From NCBI GenBank assembly GCA_021561035.1, contig CP067346.1, forward strand, positions 2,511,001 through 2,575,000: a DNA stretch of 64,000 nt. The letters are read 5' to 3'. The notes beneath the pieces are model-generated. The model was given only the letters and a program-made list of their open reading frames with translations. It searched no databases and was not told the DNA's origin. The translations under genes and the position numbers were made by a program. The DNA is from Clostridioides sp. ES-S-0054-01. Lineage in GTDB: Bacteria > Bacillota > Clostridia > Peptostreptococcales > Peptostreptococcaceae. The first letter of the stretch is position 1. Every line of letters begins with the position of its first letter. This document shows positions 8,302-18,757 of the stretch, piece after piece.

Positions 8302-10149
8302 TTATTTATCTTCATCTACTTCTTTAAAGTCAGCATCTACCACATTGTCATCTTTAGGTCCATTGTCTTGAGCTTGTTCTGCACCTTGTGCTGCTTGTTG
8401 CTCTTGAGCTGCTTGTTGGTACATCTCTTGAGATACTTTTTGGAACTTAGTCATTACTTCATCTGTAGCTTTCTTAAGTTCTTCTGCTGTAGCATCTTGA
8501 TTATCTTTTACAGCTTTTAAATCTGCTATAGCTTTTTCTATATCCTCTTTGTCACCTGAACTTATTTTATCTCCAAGTTCATTTAAAGTTTTTTCAGTTT
8601 GATATATAGTAGATTCAGCTTGATTGAATGCTTCTATTTTTTCTTTCTTTTGTTTGTCAGCTTCTGCATTCATTTCTGCTTCTTTTATCTTTTGCTCTAT
8701 TTCTGCTTCTGATAAATTAGTGTTTGATGTTATAGTTATTTTTTGTTCTTTTCCTGTACCTAAATCTTTAGCTGAAACATTAACTATACCATTTGCATCT
8801 ATATCAAAAGTAACTTCTATTTGAGGTATTCCTCTTTGTGCTGGTGGTATATCTGTTAATTGGAATCTTCCTAAAGTTGTATTGTCATAAGCCATACTTC
8901 TTTCACCTTGAAGAACATGTATATCAACAGCTGTTTGATTATCGGCAGCAGTTGAGAATACTTGAGATTTCTTAGTTGGTATTGTAGTATTTCTCTCTAT
9001 TATCTTAGTCATTACATTACCCATAGTTTCTATACCAAGAGATAGTGGAGTAACATCTAGTAATAATAAATCTTTAACATCTCCTGCTAAAACTCCTGCT
9101 TGTATAGAAGCACCTGCTGCAACACACTCATCTGGATTTATACCTTTGTGAGGTTCTTTTCCTATAAATTTCTTAACAGCTTCTTGTACTGCTGGTATTC
9201 TTGTAGAACCACCTACTAATAATACATCATCTATATCACCTGTAGAAAGTCCTGCATCTTGTAAAGCTGTCTTAGTTGGCTCCATAGTTTTTTCAACTAA
9301 ACCTCTAGTTAATTCCTCAAATTTAGCTCTTGATAAATCTATATTTAAGTGTTTTGGTCCTTCTGCTGTAGCAGTTATGAAAGGTAAGTTTATATTTGAA
9401 CTCATTGTTGATGATAGTTCTTTCTTAGCTTTTTCTGCTGCTTCTTTTAATCTTTGAAGAGCCATTTTATCATTTCTTAAATCTACACCTTCAGCTTTTT
9501 TGAATTCCTCTGCTAAGTAATCTATTACTATTTGGTCAAAATCATCTCCACCTAATCTATTATTACCAGCTGTAGCTAAAACTTCGAAAGTTCCATCTCC
9601 TATTTCAAGTATAGATACGTCAAAAGTTCCTCCACCTAAGTCAAATACTAATATTTTCTTTTCTTGGTCTAATTTATCCATACCATAAGCAAGTGCTGCT
9701 GCTGTTGGCTCATTTATTATTCTCTTAACATCAAGCCCTGCTATTCTACCAGCATCTTTAGTAGCTTGTCTTTGAGCATCTGTAAAGTAAGCTGGAACTG
9801 TTATAACTGCTTCTGTTACTGTTTGTCCTAAGTAACTTTCTGCATCTGATTTTAATTTTTGTAAAATTATTGCTGATATTTCTTGTGGAGTATATGATTT
9901 CCCATCTATATTTACTTTATAATCAGTTCCCATATGAGTTTTTATAGAAGTTATTGTTTTATCTGCATTTGTAACTGCTTGTCTTTTTGCAGGTTCTCCA
10001 ACTATTCTTTCACCATCTTTTGTAAATGCTACTACTGATGGAGTAGTTCTCATACCTTCACTATTTGCTATTATTTGTGCTTCTCCACCTTCTAATACTG
10101 CAACACATGAATTTGTTGTTCCTAAATCTATTCCTATTATTTTTCCCAT
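8302..10149 (-). CDS. dnaK: Chaperone protein DnaK (Hsp70)
   Basis: 615 aa, complete. ATP-dependent chaperone of the cytosol working with DnaJ and GrpE. N-terminal ATPase domain starts [10 protein letters not shown]; phosphate-2 motif F-D-L-G-G-G-T-F-D; adenosine motif L-V-G-G-S-T-R-I-P; then the substrate-binding domain and a Gln/Ala-rich C-terminal tail ending V-D-A-D-F-K-E-V. The ATG follows AAGGAGG. The 91-bp gap from grpE contains a small hairpin (GGTTAAA/TTTAACC near 10212-10230) and no separate promoter that I can see, so transcription comes from the CIRCE-controlled hrcA promoter. Confidence 0.99.
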   Translation of the reverse strand: MGKIIGIDLGTTNSCVAVLEGGEAQIIANSEGMRTTPSVVAFTKDGERIVGEPAKRQAVTNADKTITSIKTHMGTDYKVNIDGKSYTPQEISAIILQKLKSDAESYLGQTVTEAVITVPAYFTDAQRQATKDAGRIAGLDVKRIINEPTAAALAYGMDKLDQEKKILVFDLGGGTFDVSILEIGDGTFEVLATAGNNRLGGDDFDQIVIDYLAEEFKKAEGVDLRNDKMALQRLKEAAEKAKKELSSTMSSNINLPFITATAEGPKHLNIDLSRAKFEELTRGLVEKTMEPTKTALQDAGLSTGDIDDVLLVGGSTRIPAVQEAVKKFIGKEPHKGINPDECVAAGASIQAGVLAGDVKDLLLLDVTPLSLGIETMGNVMTKIIERNTTIPTKKSQVFSTAADNQTAVDIHVLQGERSMAYDNTTLGRFQLTDIPPAQRGIPQIEVTFDIDANGIVNVSAKDLGTGKEQKITITSNTNLSEAEIEQKIKEAEMNAEADKQKKEKIEAFNQAESTIYQTEKTLNELGDKISSGDKEDIEKAIADLKAVKDNQDATAEELKKATDEVMTKFQKVSQEMYQQAAQEQQAAQGAEQAQDNGPKDDNVVDADFKEVDEDK

Positions 10150-10240
10150 GACTAAAATCCTCCTTGAGTAATTATATAATTAAGTTTTACTTATTTGAAT
10201 ATTTTATATTAGGTTAAATATTTTAACCTTTAATTTATAC

Positions 10241-10861
10241 TTAGCAAGAAACTTTAACCATTGAAGGTCTTATAACTTTAGTTCCTAGCTTATATCCTTT
10301 TTGAAGCACCATTACTACTTGATTTGCTTCAACTCCATCTACGCTTTCTTGCATAACTGCTAAATGTAAATTTGGATCAAATTCCTTAGATTCTGCTTCT
10401 ATTTCTTCTACTCCAAATTTTACTAAAGTGTCTATTAACTGTTTATGTACAAGGCTTATACCCTTATACATAGTATCCTCCTTATCTTCACATGCATCTA
10501 AGGCTCTTTCCATACTATCTATAACTGGTATTAACTCAGTTATTATCTTTTCATTTGCAAATACACCTATTGTCTCTTTCTCTTGTTGAGTTCTTCTTCT
10601 GTAGTTTGCATATTCGGCTTGAAGTCTTTGATATTTATCATTTAATTCATCTAGTTCATCCTGCAATTTCTTTTCTGCTAACTTAGAATTTATATCTGTT
10701 ACATTTTCATCATCAACTTCTTTTTCATCTGTTTGTTCACTTGAATCTTCACATTCTTCATTAATAACTTCTTCTTCTAACTCTACTTGAGTTTCAGATT
10801 CTTGGTTAATGGAAGTATCATTTTCTTCTCTTACTTCTTGTTGTTCATTTTTTTTATCCAA
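10241..10861 (-). CDS. grpE: Nucleotide exchange factor GrpE
   Basis: 206 aa. Releases ADP from DnaK. The first 60 residues are a highly acidic Glu-rich tail. A long coiled coil follows (residues about 65-115, with Y-Q-R-L-Q-A-E-Y-A-N-Y-R-R-R), then the beta-wing domain with the family pattern V-M-V-L-Q-K-G-Y-K-L and R-P-S-M-V-K-V. It starts with TTG, 8 bases after GAGGTG, the same unusual start codon as dnaJ. It lies 29 bp after hrcA in the same operon. Confidence 0.97.
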   Translation of the reverse strand: MDKKNEQQEVREENDTSINQESETQVELEEEVINEECEDSSEQTDEKEVDDENVTDINSKLAEKKLQDELDELNDKYQRLQAEYANYRRRTQQEKETIGVFANEKIITELIPVIDSMERALDACEDKEDTMYKGISLVHKQLIDTLVKFGVEEIEAESKEFDPNLHLAVMQESVDGVEANQVVMVLQKGYKLGTKVIRPSMVKVSC

Positions 10862-10890
10862 GACTTTACACCTCGCAATTTAAAATTTCT

Positions 10891-11910
10891 TTACTTTCTA
10901 TTAATTAATAAACTCATATAATTTATTATAGAGTAAATTCTAGCATAATCCATTCTTGTAGGGCCTATGAAGCTTATTCGCCCAACCAAGTCTCTATCTA
11001 CATTATAAGTTGCTGTAACTATACTACAATCCTGTGCCAATTCACAATCATTATCACTACCAATTATTATATTTAGATTGTCTTTTTGTATTCCCTTTGA
11101 TTTAATTATGTCAGCTATCGTTTCCTTTTTTTCTAACATATTTAAAAATGACTTTGCTTTTAATACATCATTAAATTCTGGATAGCTAAATATATTAGTA
11201 GCTCCATTCAATGATAGAGAAAAATCTTCTTCTTTCATATTTGAGTTCAAAGCATTTAAAAGCTCATCTATAAGCCCAGAATACTCACTTATTTCATATT
11301 TAATAAAAGCAATTAGATTATCATCCAAATCTGTTATACTTTTACCTAAGAGCTTCCTTGTAAGATTATCAGAAATCAAATTTAACTTAGATTGTTCTAA
11401 ATATACATTAGTTGTAAGGTTAGCTTTTTTTAAGTCTCCTTTATCTGTTACAACTATAAGTAAAATATTATTGTCATTCATAGCAACCAACTGTATGTGC
11501 TTTATAACACTTTGATTTATTAAACTCTTGGTAACTGCTACAGTTGTATAGTTTGTTAGTTGAGATAATAGCTTAGAAGTTTCATGAATCAATTCTTTTA
11601 TATGATTTATGTTGTGATTCATACACTGTTCAATAAGAATCTTATCATTATCATCCAGTTCGCTTTTACTCATAAGAGAGTTTACATATAACTTATAGCC
11701 TTTTTCAGATGGAACTCTACCCGCAGAAGTATGAGGCTGAATTAAGTACCCTAATTCTTCAAGGTCAGCCATTTCATTTCTTATAGTAGCAGCACTAACA
11801 CCTAAATCATGTCTTTTAGATATTGTTCTAGAACCTATAGCTTCAGCTGTTTCTATATAATCTTTAACTATAGCTTTGAGGATATTTAATTTTCTTTCAT
11901 TTAATTCCAT
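10891..11910 (-). CDS. hrcA: Heat-inducible transcription repressor HrcA
   Basis: 339 aa. Represses class I heat-shock genes by binding CIRCE; its activity depends on the GroEL chaperonin. N-terminal winged helix (V-S-A-A-T-I-R-N-E-M-A-D-L-E-E-L-G-Y) followed by G-R-V-P-S-E-K-G-Y, then the HrcA GAF-like domain. The open frame extends nine codons further to a GTG at 11937, but that codon lies inside the CIRCE operator. The ATG at 11910 has a perfect AGGAGGT eight bases upstream and gives the family N-terminus M-E-L-N-E-R-K. First gene of hrcA-grpE-dnaK-dnaJ. Confidence 0.97.
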   Translation of the reverse strand: MELNERKLNILKAIVKDYIETAEAIGSRTISKRHDLGVSAATIRNEMADLEELGYLIQPHTSAGRVPSEKGYKLYVNSLMSKSELDDNDKILIEQCMNHNINHIKELIHETSKLLSQLTNYTTVAVTKSLINQSVIKHIQLVAMNDNNILLIVVTDKGDLKKANLTTNVYLEQSKLNLISDNLTRKLLGKSITDLDDNLIAFIKYEISEYSGLIDELLNALNSNMKEEDFSLSLNGATNIFSYPEFNDVLKAKSFLNMLEKKETIADIIKSKGIQKDNLNIIIGSDNDCELAQDCSIVTATYNVDRDLVGRISFIGPTRMDYARIYSIINYMSLLINRK

Positions 11911-11930
11911 ATTATTATACCTCCTAGCTG

Positions 11931-11957
11931 TTAGCACTCACCAAGTTCGAGTGCTAA
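11931..11957 (-). promoter_or_regulatory. CIRCE operator
   Basis: Perfect TTAGCACTC-N9-GAGTGCTAA, the HrcA binding site. It lies in the leader of hrcA between the -10 region and the Shine-Dalgarno, so HrcA blocks its own operon. Confidence 0.97.
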
Positions 11958-11972
11958 AAAGATTATATATAT

Positions 11973-12001
11973 TATATACCATTATAAATTTATTTTGTCA
12001 A
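11973..12001 (-). promoter_or_regulatory. hrcA operon promoter
   Basis: -35 TTGACA (11996-12001), 17-nt spacer, -10 TATATA (11973-11978; TATAAT two bases further on is an alternative). Vegetative sigmaA type, as expected for class I heat-shock genes. Confidence 0.75.
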
Positions 12002-12012
12002 CACTTTAAAAA

Positions 12013-13188
12013 TTATTCCATAAATTCTATAAATATACTATTAGATATTTCTCTTCCTTTTTGAGTTAACTGTATACCCTCAAAGCTTTTATTTATAAGC
12101 CTTCTAGTCGATAGCATTTCTATTTGCTTGCTGTATTTTTCTCTAAAATCTATTCCAAATTTTTTTTTAAAATCTTCAAATTTTATACCTTTATTCATTC
12201 GAAGCCCCATAAATATCTTTTCTTCTATCATATCTTTTATAGAAAGATTTTCACTTTCTTGTATTGGTTTTTCTCTTTTTACCAAACTTAAATGATATTC
12301 TTCTAAAGATTCTAGATTATTGTATCTATTATTATCAATATAGCCAGAAGCTCCTGCTCCAAGCCCTATATAATGTTCACATTCCCAGTATAAAATATTA
12401 TGCTCACAATTATAGCCTTCTTTTGAGTAATTTGATATTTCATATTGATTATACCCTTTTGACTTTAGATAATTTATTGTATACTCATACATTTCTATAT
12501 CTATATTTTCATCTATAAGTTCAAATTTATTACTCTCATGCATATTGTATAGTTCAGTGCCTTCTTCTAGTATAAGAGAATAAGCTGATATATGTGTTGG
12601 ATTTAAGTCTACAACTTTTTGAAGAGTTTCCTTCCAATCACATAGAGTTTGATTTGGAAGGCTGTACATTAAATCTATATTAATATTTTTAAAGCCTACA
12701 CTTAATGCATCTTTATAGTTTTTCTCAAATTCTTCATAAGTATGTATTCTTCCAATAAAGTTCAAATGCTTTTCTTGAACAGCTTGCAATCCTATACTAA
12801 GCCTATTGATACCAACATCTTTCATAGCTTTTAATTTTTCTATGGTCAATGTCCCAGGATTACATTCTATAGTTATTTCTGCATTTTCATCTATATTAAA
12901 CACTTCTTTTATACTTGTAAACACTTCTCTTATTTCATTAGATGTTAAAATGCTAGGTGTTCCTCCACCTATAAATATACTGGTTATTGTATCTGTTTTG
13001 TTTAAACTACAATCTTCTTTCTCCTTATAGTTATTATCTTTATATAATTTGTTGCTGTATAATTCCATTTCTATTTTTAAATCTTCTATATATCTTTTTT
13101 TTGAATCTATGTCCATTTTATAAGAATTAAAATCACAATACTTACATTTTTTCACACAAAATGGAATATGTACATAAAGTCCTAACAT
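12013..13188 (-). CDS. hemW: HemW-like radical SAM protein
   Basis: 391 aa. HemW is a heme-binding radical SAM protein thought to help insert heme into respiratory enzymes; older annotations call it oxygen-independent coproporphyrinogen III oxidase. The radical SAM cluster motif is C-V-K-K-C-K-Y-C-D-F near residue 11. The Gly-rich G-G-G-T-P-S segment and the HemN C-terminal domain follow. The extra N-terminal cysteine typical of true HemN enzymes is absent, which favours HemW. The start ATG follows GAGGAAT. It sits just upstream of the hrcA operon with its own 102-bp gap holding the heat-shock promoter. Confidence 0.93.
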   Translation of the reverse strand: MLGLYVHIPFCVKKCKYCDFNSYKMDIDSKKRYIEDLKIEMELYSNKLYKDNNYKEKEDCSLNKTDTITSIFIGGGTPSILTSNEIREVFTSIKEVFNIDENAEITIECNPGTLTIEKLKAMKDVGINRLSIGLQAVQEKHLNFIGRIHTYEEFEKNYKDALSVGFKNINIDLMYSLPNQTLCDWKETLQKVVDLNPTHISAYSLILEEGTELYNMHESNKFELIDENIDIEMYEYTINYLKSKGYNQYEISNYSKEGYNCEHNILYWECEHYIGLGAGASGYIDNNRYNNLESLEEYHLSLVKREKPIQESENLSIKDMIEEKIFMGLRMNKGIKFEDFKKKFGIDFREKYSKQIEMLSTRRLINKSFEGIQLTQKGREISNSIFIEFME

Positions 13189-13299
13189 TTTATATTCCTC
13201 ATTTCTTAAATTATCTTAAAATAGCAATTACTAAATTATAAATCAAACAAAATAGTACATCAAGTAAGAAATCATACACTTTTATTATGTAATACTACA

Positions 13300-13345
13300 A
13301 CAAATTTGGATAAAAGTATGCCTTGACTTTCATCCAAATTTGTTT
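13300..13345 (-). terminator. Terminator after the amino-acid permease
   Basis: Arms 13300-13311 and 13332-13343 (ACAAATTTGGAT / ATCCAAATTTGT) with T-rich flanks on both strands. It lies between the permease stop and hemW. Confidence 0.7.
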
Positions 13346-13357
13346 AACTTAAAATAA

Positions 13358-14674
13358 TTAGTTATTTTTTTTCATATAATAATAAACTGGTAAACCTAAT
13401 AGTGTTATAAATATTCCACCTAAAGATATTACTGTTGAAGTCATTATTTGATTTATTATCACAAACAGTCCACCTAATATAGCTATAATTGGTATTATTG
13501 GATATAAAGGAACTTTATATGGTCTGTATAACTCTGGCTTTTCTCTTCTAAGCCTCATAACACCTATAAAAGTCAATACATAAAATACCCATATTGAAAA
13601 TATAGTTAAGTCTGTCAAAAGATTAAATTGACCAGATAATGCATATACACAGGCTAACACAGTTATAAGTAGTATTGAATTTACAGGAGAACCTCCAGAG
13701 TTTACTTTTAAAAGAGTTTTAGATGCTGGTAAAGTTCCCATTTCAGCTAATGTATAAGGTATCCTTGAACCTGTCAATAAGTATCCATTCAATGTCCCAA
13801 ATACTGATATTAATATACCCACAGTTATCACTTTTCCACCTATATTTCCAAATAATCTTGTTGCAACTAATGTGGCTGGCGAAGTAACTGTTGCTAATTC
13901 ACTTGCTGGCACTACCCAAAGATAAGCTATATTTATTATAATATAAACTGCCATAACTAATGATAAACCGCCAACTATTGCTCTTGGCAAATCTTTCTCT
14001 GGAGACTTCATTTCTCCTGATATAGCTCCAACATTTATCCAACCATCATATGCAAACAAAGTAGCTATTAATGCTTGTCCAAGTGCATTTGATGCATTTA
14101 CACCATCTCCTACAAATGGATTTAATACTTCACTACTTTGCCCTTTAATAAATCCAAATATTATTATTAAAATTAAAGGTATCATCTTTCCAATAGTGGC
14201 CACTGTCTGAACTTTTCCTCCTAAAGATGAGCCTATTATATTTAGTACTGCTAGAAATAATATAACTCCAATTGCTATAGGAAGTACATTAGACATATTA
14301 CTTGGGCTCATGCCTAAAAGCTCAGATGCTTGTTGAGCAAATATTACTCCTAGTGCTGCTGATGTACCTGGGAAAAATAATACAGTTTGCATCCATCCAG
14401 TTAAAAAACCTAATTTTTGTCCATATATCTCTTCGATATAAATCATCATACCACCAGTTTTTGGTATAGCAGCTGAAATTTCTGTAGCTGTAAGCCCAGC
14501 AGTTATTGTTATAAAACCACCTAAAAGCCATGCTATAATACCTAGACCTGGAGCTCCATTAGTTGTAGTGTATATCGCCTGTGGCTTAAAAAAAACTCCC
14601 GAACCTATAACCATACCTACAACAGTAGAAAGAGCTGCTGAAAGACCAATAGTCTTTTGTAGTTGAGTACGCAT
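13358..14674 (-). CDS. Amino-acid permease, APC superfamily (LAT-like)
   Basis: 438 aa, 12 predicted membrane segments. The first segment has the APC substrate motif V-V-G-M-V-I-G-S-G-V-F. The pattern resembles the L-type exchanger branch (SteT-like), which swaps small neutral amino acids across the plasma membrane. The open frame has a GTG five codons further out, but it lies inside the GAGGAGGG ribosome site; the ATG at 14674 is correctly spaced from it. No neighbour suggests the substrate. Confidence 0.9.
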   Translation of the reverse strand: MRTQLQKTIGLSAALSTVVGMVIGSGVFFKPQAIYTTTNGAPGLGIIAWLLGGFITITAGLTATEISAAIPKTGGMMIYIEEIYGQKLGFLTGWMQTVLFFPGTSAALGVIFAQQASELLGMSPSNMSNVLPIAIGVILFLAVLNIIGSSLGGKVQTVATIGKMIPLILIIIFGFIKGQSSEVLNPFVGDGVNASNALGQALIATLFAYDGWINVGAISGEMKSPEKDLPRAIVGGLSLVMAVYIIINIAYLWVVPASELATVTSPATLVATRLFGNIGGKVITVGILISVFGTLNGYLLTGSRIPYTLAEMGTLPASKTLLKVNSGGSPVNSILLITVLACVYALSGQFNLLTDLTIFSIWVFYVLTFIGVMRLRREKPELYRPYKVPLYPIIPIIAILGGLFVIINQIMTSTVISLGGIFITLLGLPVYYYMKKNN

Positions 14675-14910
14675 ACTGTCCCTCCTCACTGTTTTATAGT
14701 GTATAAAATATTAATTTTATAAATTTATGGTTATAGTATTCCCAAAGTTTTTTTTTATATTAATCTGCTAATTCTAGATTAAGTTTCTACATATTTAAAA
14801 ACTGTATAATCTTAGTTTCTAAAATAGACTCTAAAAATTATTTACTTTATCTAAATAAGTATTGTATTTTTGATTTTTAAATTGATTAAATCAAATTTTT
14901 ATATTTGAAT

Positions 14911-16248
14911 CTAAAATGTGTATATATTTAATACTTTTTCTTTCAGTATTTCTTTTTCATTTAACTCTGGATTATTTATAACAATTTCAAGCATCTTATT
15001 TAAGATATGTCCCATGTCTTTACCTGGTTTTACCCCTATAGACATTAAATCTTTTCCGTTAATAGCTAAGTCTTTAATATTAAAGCATTCCTTTTGATTT
15101 ATTATGTGTTTGAATTCTTTTTCACACTCAATAAGGTTCAATATCTTTTTTTTCGCATATTTTGGGTTTTTAGCAAGTGTATCAGCCCAATTAACTTTTA
15201 TTAAATCTTCAAATAGTTCAACATTTTCTAGTTTATTTAATAACTTTTTAATTATTTTCCTTTTTGGTTCTATCCTATAATCATGATATTGTATTAATAG
15301 TAAAACTTTATTAATAGTACAATTATCATACTTAAGTCTCTTCAAAATCTTCTTTGCAATCTTTACAGATTCTCTACTATGAGTATAAAAGTGGTCAATA
15401 CCATTTTTGTCAGTTGTTTTAGTTACTTTTTTACCCAAATCATGAAATAACATTGTAAGTTTTAAATACAGTTCATCTTCAATTACTTCTGTGGCTATTA
15501 AAGTGTGTTTTTGCACATCATAAATGTGATATGGATTATGTTGAGTAACATCTTCTAATTCACATATTTCAGGAATTATAAATTTCAACAAACCTGTTGA
15601 ATTTAACAAATTTAATTTAGATGAATCAGATACTAGCATTTTATTAAATTCAGTCTGTATTCTTTCCATAGAAACATTTTTTATCAATGCTGATTTTTTA
15701 TGAATACTTTGCTCAGTACCTTCAGCTATTTTAAAATTGAGTTGTGCCGAAAATCTAACTGCTCTAAGCATTCTAAGTGCATCTTCTTCAAATCTATCTA
15801 CTGGGTTTCCAACACAACGTATATACTTATTTTGTATATCTTCATAGCCATCAAATGGGTCGACTAATCCTGTCTTTGGATTGTATGCAATTGCATTGAT
15901 AGTAAAATCTCTTCTTGATAAGTCATTAACTATGTTATTTGTAAATTCTATTGAATCTGGATGTCTACCATCACTATAATTTCCATCAATTCTATAAGTT
16001 GTTACTTCAAATGGTTCATGTTCAATCATAACTGTTACAGTCCCATGTTGTATACCAGTTGGAATTGTTTTTTCAAATAATTCTACTACTACCTCTGGTC
16101 TAGCACTAGTTGTTATATCCCAATCATTTGGAATTCTTTCCAATAAACAATCTCTGACACATCCTCCAACTACATAAGCTTCATAACCATTCTTTTCTAA
16201 TTCTTTAATTATATAGTCTACTTTTTTAGGAATTTCTATATTAATCAT
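14911..16248 (-). CDS. CCA tRNA nucleotidyltransferase / poly(A) polymerase family
   Basis: 445 aa. Adds or repairs the 3' CCA end of tRNAs. N-terminal class II nucleotidyltransferase core: V-V-G-G-C-V-R-D, then the metal pair in D-W-D-I-T-T; the G-R-H-P-D segment and R-R-D-F-T-I-N-A follow. A middle RNA-binding region and an HD domain (L-F-H-D-L-G-K) in the C-terminal half are also visible. The GTG at 16257 is part of the AAGGTGAT ribosome site; ATG at 16248 is the likelier start. Many tRNA genes in clostridia carry CCA already (as tRNA-Sec does here), so the role may be repair. Confidence 0.93.
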   Translation of the reverse strand: MINIEIPKKVDYIIKELEKNGYEAYVVGGCVRDCLLERIPNDWDITTSARPEVVVELFEKTIPTGIQHGTVTVMIEHEPFEVTTYRIDGNYSDGRHPDSIEFTNNIVNDLSRRDFTINAIAYNPKTGLVDPFDGYEDIQNKYIRCVGNPVDRFEEDALRMLRAVRFSAQLNFKIAEGTEQSIHKKSALIKNVSMERIQTEFNKMLVSDSSKLNLLNSTGLLKFIIPEICELEDVTQHNPYHIYDVQKHTLIATEVIEDELYLKLTMLFHDLGKKVTKTTDKNGIDHFYTHSRESVKIAKKILKRLKYDNCTINKVLLLIQYHDYRIEPKRKIIKKLLNKLENVELFEDLIKVNWADTLAKNPKYAKKKILNLIECEKEFKHIINQKECFNIKDLAINGKDLMSIGVKPGKDMGHILNKMLEIVINNPELNEKEILKEKVLNIYTF

Positions 16249-16321
16249 AAATATCACCTTTTTATTCTTTTTTAATATATTCTTACTTATATTTTCTATG
16301 AGTTTACTTAAAATATACTAC

Positions 16322-16371
16322 AAAAAAGCTAGATTAATTTAGAAATAAATCTAAAATCACTCTAGCTTTTA
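16322..16371 (-). terminator. lepA terminator
   Basis: Stem AAAAGCTAGA / TCTAGCTTTT (16324-16333 with 16361-16370) followed by T6 on the minus strand; the loop contains another weak stem. Confidence 0.85.
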
Positions 16372-16388
16372 AATATCTTTATCTAAAT

Positions 16389-18194
16389 TTATTCATCCAA
16401 TTTAAGTACAGACATAAATGCTTTTTGAGGAACTTCAACAGAACCAATTTGTCTCATACGTTTCTTACCTTCTTTTTGCTTTTCAAGAAGTTTCTTCTTA
16501 CGAGATATATCTCCACCATAACATTTAGCAAGGACATCTTTTCTTAGAGCACTTATTGTTTCCCTTGCAATAACCTTATTACCAACAGCAGCTTGTATAG
16601 GTATAGCAAACTGATGTCTTGGAATCTCTCCTTTTAATTTCTCACACATTGCCTTTCCTCTAGGAAAAGCACGAGTTTCGTGAACAATAAAACTAAGTGC
16701 ATCAACTTGCTCTTTATTAATTAATATATCAAGTTTTACAAGTGTAGATGCTACATAACCTTTAACCTCATAATCAAGAGAACCATAACCTCTAGTTCTT
16801 GATTTCAAGGCATCAAAGAAATCGTAAACAACTTCATTGAGAGGAAGGTCATAGTGAAGCATTACTCTTCTCTCATCTATATATTCCATATTTAACATGT
16901 TTCCACGTCTTTCCTGACAAAGTTCCATAACAACACCTACATAGTCTTTAGGAACTATTATATCTCCTTTTACTATCGGCTCTTCTATCATCTTTATCTC
17001 AGATGGTTCTGGTAAGTTTGCAGGATTTTGTATCATTACAACCTCTCCATCCATTTTTGTAACTCTATATATAACAGATGGCGCTGTAGTAATTATATCA
17101 AGATTAAATTCTCTCTCAAGTCTTTCTTGCATTATCTCCATATGTAAAAGACCTAAGAAACCACATCTAAAACCAAATCCTAATGCTGCTGAAGTCTCAG
17201 CTTCATATTCAAGTGCAGCATCGTTTACTTGAAGCTTTTCAAGAGCATCTCTAACATTTTCATACTTTTCTCCTTCTCCTGGATATATACCACAATATAC
17301 CATTGGAGTAGCTTTTTTGTACCCTGGTAAAGGTTCTTCTGTAGGATTATTTGAGTCTGTTATCGTATCACCAACACGACAACTTCTTATATCTTTTATG
17401 CTAGCCGCAATATAACCAACATCACCTGCTGATAATTCACTAAGTTCAGTTTGACCTGGAGCCATGACACCAACTTCAGTTACTTCAAACTTTTTATTGG
17501 TATTCATCATTTTTATTGTCATACCCTTTTTAACAGTTCCTTCAAATACTCTAACATAAGCTACAACACCTTTATAAGCATCATAGTAAGAATCGAATAT
17601 TAATGCCTTTAATGGAGCTTCATTATCTCCTTTAGGTGGAGGAACATTTTTTACAATGTCTTCTAAGACATCTTCTATATTTAAACCAGTCTTAGCAGAA
17701 ATAAGAGGTGCTTCACTTGAGTCAAGCCCTATTAAATCTTCTATTTCATTTTTTACTTCTTCTGGTCTTGCACTTGGTAAATCTATTTTATTTATTATTG
17801 GTAATATTTCTAAATCTTGGTCTATAGCAAGATAAACATTAGCTAAAGTTTGTGCCTCAACACCTTGAGCTGCATCAACTACCAATAATGCTCCCTCACA
17901 TGCAGCTAAACTTCTTGATACCTCATAGTTAAAGTCTACATGTCCAGGTGTGTCTATGAGATTTAAGTAATATTCATTTCCATCCTTCGCTTTATACATT
18001 AATCTTATGTTTTGAAGCTTTATAGTGATTCCTCTTTCCCTTTCAAGGTCCATATTGTCAAGTAATTGACTTTTCATGTCTCTTTCACTAACAAGCCCAG
18101 TTTGTTGTATTAATCTATCAGCTAAGGTAGACTTTCCATGGTCTATGTGTGCAATTATACTAAAATTTCTAGTTCTACTTTGTTTATTGTCCAC
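16389..18194 (-). CDS. lepA: Elongation factor 4 (LepA)
   Basis: 601 aa, family length. Ribosome-bound translational GTPase, implicated in back-translocation and 30S assembly. G1 A-H-I-D-H-G-K-S-T, switch R-E-R-G-I-T-I-K, G3 D-T-P-G-H-V-D-F, G4 N-K-I-D-L. The LepA-specific C-terminal domain includes R-R-G-N-M-L and the [14 protein letters not shown] motif. The start is GTG, with GAGGAGGG upstream. In many Firmicutes lepA sits between spoIIP/gpr and hemW; the same neighbourhood is seen here. Confidence 0.98.
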   Translation of the reverse strand: MDNKQSRTRNFSIIAHIDHGKSTLADRLIQQTGLVSERDMKSQLLDNMDLERERGITIKLQNIRLMYKAKDGNEYYLNLIDTPGHVDFNYEVSRSLAACEGALLVVDAAQGVEAQTLANVYLAIDQDLEILPIINKIDLPSARPEEVKNEIEDLIGLDSSEAPLISAKTGLNIEDVLEDIVKNVPPPKGDNEAPLKALIFDSYYDAYKGVVAYVRVFEGTVKKGMTIKMMNTNKKFEVTEVGVMAPGQTELSELSAGDVGYIAASIKDIRSCRVGDTITDSNNPTEEPLPGYKKATPMVYCGIYPGEGEKYENVRDALEKLQVNDAALEYEAETSAALGFGFRCGFLGLLHMEIMQERLEREFNLDIITTAPSVIYRVTKMDGEVVMIQNPANLPEPSEIKMIEEPIVKGDIIVPKDYVGVVMELCQERRGNMLNMEYIDERRVMLHYDLPLNEVVYDFFDALKSRTRGYGSLDYEVKGYVASTLVKLDILINKEQVDALSFIVHETRAFPRGKAMCEKLKGEIPRHQFAIPIQAAVGNKVIARETISALRKDVLAKCYGGDISRKKKLLEKQKEGKKRMRQIGSVEVPQKAFMSVLKLDE

Positions 18195-18435
18195 CTTAAA
18201 ATTCCCTCCTCTTGATTATTCTTATAGTTATTATTTTACATTATATAAAAACTCTTTATATACCAAATTTAAAATTTTTGAATATAAACTAATTGGCACT
18301 AAACAAAATTATCCACATTATATGTGGATTATCAAGTCTAACACTAAATATTATATAATATCGTAAACTTAAAGTAAATCCTATAAAATACAGTTAATGA
18401 ATTTTTATTTTATACATCAAAAATACATAACTAAA

Positions 18436-18472
18436 ATAAGGCTTATTTTAATCAATAAACCTTATTCACTTA
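18436..18472 (-). terminator. Terminator of the gpr-spoIIP unit
   Basis: AATAAGG / CCTTATT arms around a short loop directly after the 83-aa gene. A separate palindrome, ATCCACATTATATGTGGAT (18310-18328), lies in the lepA leader. Confidence is moderate because the stem is short. Confidence 0.45.
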
Positions 18473-18475
18473 TTA

Positions 18476-18727
18476 TTACTTATTAAATTTTCTGATGATT
18501 TCATGTATATCAAAGTTCGATATATCAAAATCAAATTTTGTTATATCAAATTTAATACTTGGAAAATCATATTGTTTCATTCCTAACATACTTTTTGCAT
18601 TACTGTCTACTATAAATACACAAACTGATGTACCTATAATCATAGTAATTAAAAACATAATTTTCATAATATACTTGTATTTTCTTAGCTTACTTTTACT
18701 TTCTATATTTTTTTCTAATCGGCTCAT
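18476..18727 (-). CDS. Small single-pass membrane protein, unknown function
   Basis: 83 aa, not recognised. A basic N-terminus (residues 1-20, many Lys/Arg) precedes one hydrophobic segment at about 21-41. A short extracytoplasmic tail follows with an unusual Phe-Asp repeat: F-D-I-T-K-F-D-F-D-I-S-N-F-D-I. The charge pattern predicts the tail outside the membrane. It starts 30 bp after spoIIP in the same direction and is followed by a hairpin, so it is probably cotranscribed with gpr and spoIIP and may act in sporulation. This role is inferred from position only. Confidence 0.7.
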   Translation of the reverse strand: MSRLEKNIESKSKLRKYKYIMKIMFLITMIIGTSVCVFIVDSNAKSMLGMKQYDFPSIKFDITKFDFDISNFDIHEIIRKFNK

Positions 18728-18757
18728 TTAACATGCTCCTAATTATACCTTAAAGCT

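Noticed and set aside
11911-11937. hrcA start at the GTG at 11937
   Set aside because: That codon lies inside the CIRCE operator, and a perfect AGGAGGT precedes the ATG at 11910.
12264-12518. Plus-strand open frame within hemW
   Set aside because: Antisense shadow of hemW; no ribosome site, biased composition typical of complementary AT-rich coding DNA.
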